From NCBI RefSeq assembly GCF_023051105.1, contig NZ_JALKIL010000008.1, positions 62,001 through 126,000 on the forward strand: a DNA stretch of 64,000 nucleotides, written 5' to 3'. A program made the translations under genes and the position numbers. Of the stretch, positions 62,998-64,000 are shown one piece after another. The number at the start of each line of letters is the position of its first letter. The first letter of the stretch is position 1. The stretch is from Anaerobiospirillum sp. NML120449 (GTDB lineage Bacteria; Pseudomonadota; Gammaproteobacteria; Enterobacterales; Succinivibrionaceae). The notes beneath the pieces were generated by a model. That model was given only the letters and a program-made list of their open reading frames with translations, was not told where the DNA came from and did no database searches.

Positions 62998-64000
62998 CTA
63001 GGCCTGGGGCTCAAGCAGTGCGTTTACCAGGGCCACGGCCTGCTCGTAGCGGGACTGGTAGTCGCCGCTTACGGTGACAAACCTGCGGTTGTGGCTCTCA
63101 AAGATGTCCTTTATCTGATTGGAGTACTTTTCACGCTGGCTGGCAATGACCATGGAGCGATCGCCGTCGTGAATAAAGTCCACATCAGGCTCAAGGAAGA
63201 TAATGAGATCAAAGCGGTTGATGCTGTCGATAGCATCAGACAGAGCCTTGTTCAGGCGACTTTGCGGATCTTCAAAGAAATTGATGTAGAACTGGGTAAT
63301 AAGGGTGTCAGTATCAACAAAAAGCACCTTCTTGCCCTGCTCCAGAGCCTTGATTTCATTGAGCTTCTGCTGAAGCAGAATCTCAACATAATCCTCAGAG
63401 AGCATGCGATCAGGAGTACCTGACTTAAAGGAGAGCTCACGGCCGGCCTCATCAATGCTGATGGCATTAAATCTACTGGTAAGATTCAATGTCAGAGTGG
63501 ACTTGCCAGTGCTTTCTCCACCAATGAGCAGAACCTTACGGGTGTAATGAGGACGTACCACTGCTGGCAGCCAGTCCCAGTGACCATAAGGATCAGCACG
63601 CAGAACCTTGGAGCTGATACCCATGGTGTTGTCAAAATGATGAATGGCCGCCTCACGACAGGTCAGTTTGAAGCAGCTGCGCTCATCAGTATCGTCGTCA
63701 GTAAAGATGACATCGATACCGTCCTTGATCTGATCACGTATCTGACGGGCATGATCAAGTGCCATTTCGTGAGTGTACTGGCTGAGCGACGGGGCATCAT
63801 CCTCAACAGTAAGGATGGTGACATTGCCAATATGGGCGGTCAGGCGGTAAATCCAGCGGTAACGTACCAGCATGTCTATTTCATTGCGGTTACGACCTGC
63901 CCACAGCACTACAAAAAGTCTGACACACAGATTGGCTGCCTGAATCAGGCTGTCTACATGTCCCATGTGCAGAGGATTGAATGCACCTCCGTAAAGACCG
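62998..64000 (-). CDS. nadR: NadR-type NMN adenylyltransferase / ribosylnicotinamide kinase, partial (N-terminus outside window)
   Basis: The frame stays open to the right edge, so the gene begins beyond 64000. The ATG at 63966 is the internal Met of the nucleotidyltransferase motif GAFNPLHMGH and is not the start. 334 codons are visible. The adenylyltransferase domain (GAFNPLHMGH, then the ISSKVLRADPYGHWDWLP segment with the second ATP motif) makes NAD from NMN. The C-terminal P-loop kinase has Walker A GGESTGKST near residue 155 of the visible part, then the TDTLITQFY block and a FLEPDVDFIHDGDR lid, and phosphorylates nicotinamide riboside. Whether an N-terminal DNA-binding repressor domain exists, as in enterobacterial NadR, cannot be seen. 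Confidence 0.93.
   Translation of the reverse strand, partial: GLYGGAFNPLHMGHVDSLIQAANLCVRLFVVLWAGRNRNEIDMLVRYRWIYRLTAHIGNVTILTVEDDAPSLSQYTHEMALDHARQIRDQIKDGIDVIFTDDDTDERSCFKLTCREAAIHHFDNTMGISSKVLRADPYGHWDWLPAVVRPHYTRKVLLIGGESTGKSTLTLNLTSRFNAISIDEAGRELSFKSGTPDRMLSEDYVEILLQQKLNEIKALEQGKKVLFVDTDTLITQFYINFFEDPQSRLNKALSDAIDSINRFDLIIFLEPDVDFIHDGDRSMVIASQREKYSNQIKDIFESHNRRFVTVSGDYQSRYEQAVALVNALLEPQA

Noticed and set aside
63964-63966. ATG at 63966 as the nadR-like start
   Set aside because: It encodes the Met inside GAFNPLHMGH; the frame is open upstream to the window edge.

Overview
The window looks like a chromosomal segment of a motile, anaerobic gammaproteobacterium, most likely of the Succinivibrionaceae (Anaerobiospirillum/Succinivibrio-like). 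The reasons are gammaproteobacterial housekeeping genes (truB, ffs, aroA, folP, putP, metNIQ, a NadR-type bifunctional protein), a NIF-type nifU/nifS pair, several flagellin genes, and long GC-rich intergenic stretches full of CTGCAG, CAGCTG and CCATGG. The taxonomic call is inference. About 65% of the window codes for protein. I see no transposase, integrase, prophage, tRNA, rRNA or CRISPR array.

Layout. 1-9 kb: the N-terminal part of a membrane sensor-like protein running off the left edge (GTG start, minus), truB (minus), the 4.5S RNA gene ffs, an AAA-ATPase-like protein with both nucleotide motifs degenerate, an NlpE-like lipoprotein without its CXXC, and a two-helix membrane protein. 11-17 kb: metQ-metN-metI, then a GlcD-type FAD oxidoreductase and a class I aminotransferase, all co-directional. 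17-21 kb: three near-identical flagellin genes in tandem. 21-28 kb: putP, aroA, a HisC-like protein without its PLP lysine, then a fourth flagellin lacking its 5' end. 28-33 kb: nine copies of a 40-bp repeat and the Fe-S genes nifS and nifU. 33-42 kb: a metal-handling block with a MATE exporter, a very long CopA, a Zn/Cd-type ATPase, its separate HMA protein and paired ArsR/SmtB-like operators. 43-56 kb: a 2-hydroxyacid dehydrogenase, a 1395-residue DnaT-like protein with a huge disordered tail, a sugar formyltransferase-like protein, folP, a small membrane protein and a ZIP transporter with a long His-rich tail. 56-64 kb: a 1433-residue multi-domain protein, a fifth, divergent flagellin, and the nadR-like gene cut by the right edge.

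The most interesting unexplained structure lies between the two metal ATPases. Two copies of a compact element (about 38557-38681 and 39341-39463) each hold, on the minus strand, a TTAGC-N4-GCTAA palindrome, 17 bp, a perfect TATAAT, about 30 nt of leader with a conserved core, and an intrinsic terminator. This is the layout of a duplicated, repressor-controlled small RNA of 55-60 nt. The same palindrome occurs upstream of nifU. Its TAGC-N4-GCTA core matches the enterobacterial MntR box as I recall it, so a DtxR/MntR-type metal regulon joining Fe-S assembly and twin sRNAs is a testable proposal. Other candidates are the Lys-less HisC-like protein, the promoterless flagellin fragment, the giant DnaT-like protein, and a possible methionine hydroxy-analogue pathway beside metNIQ.
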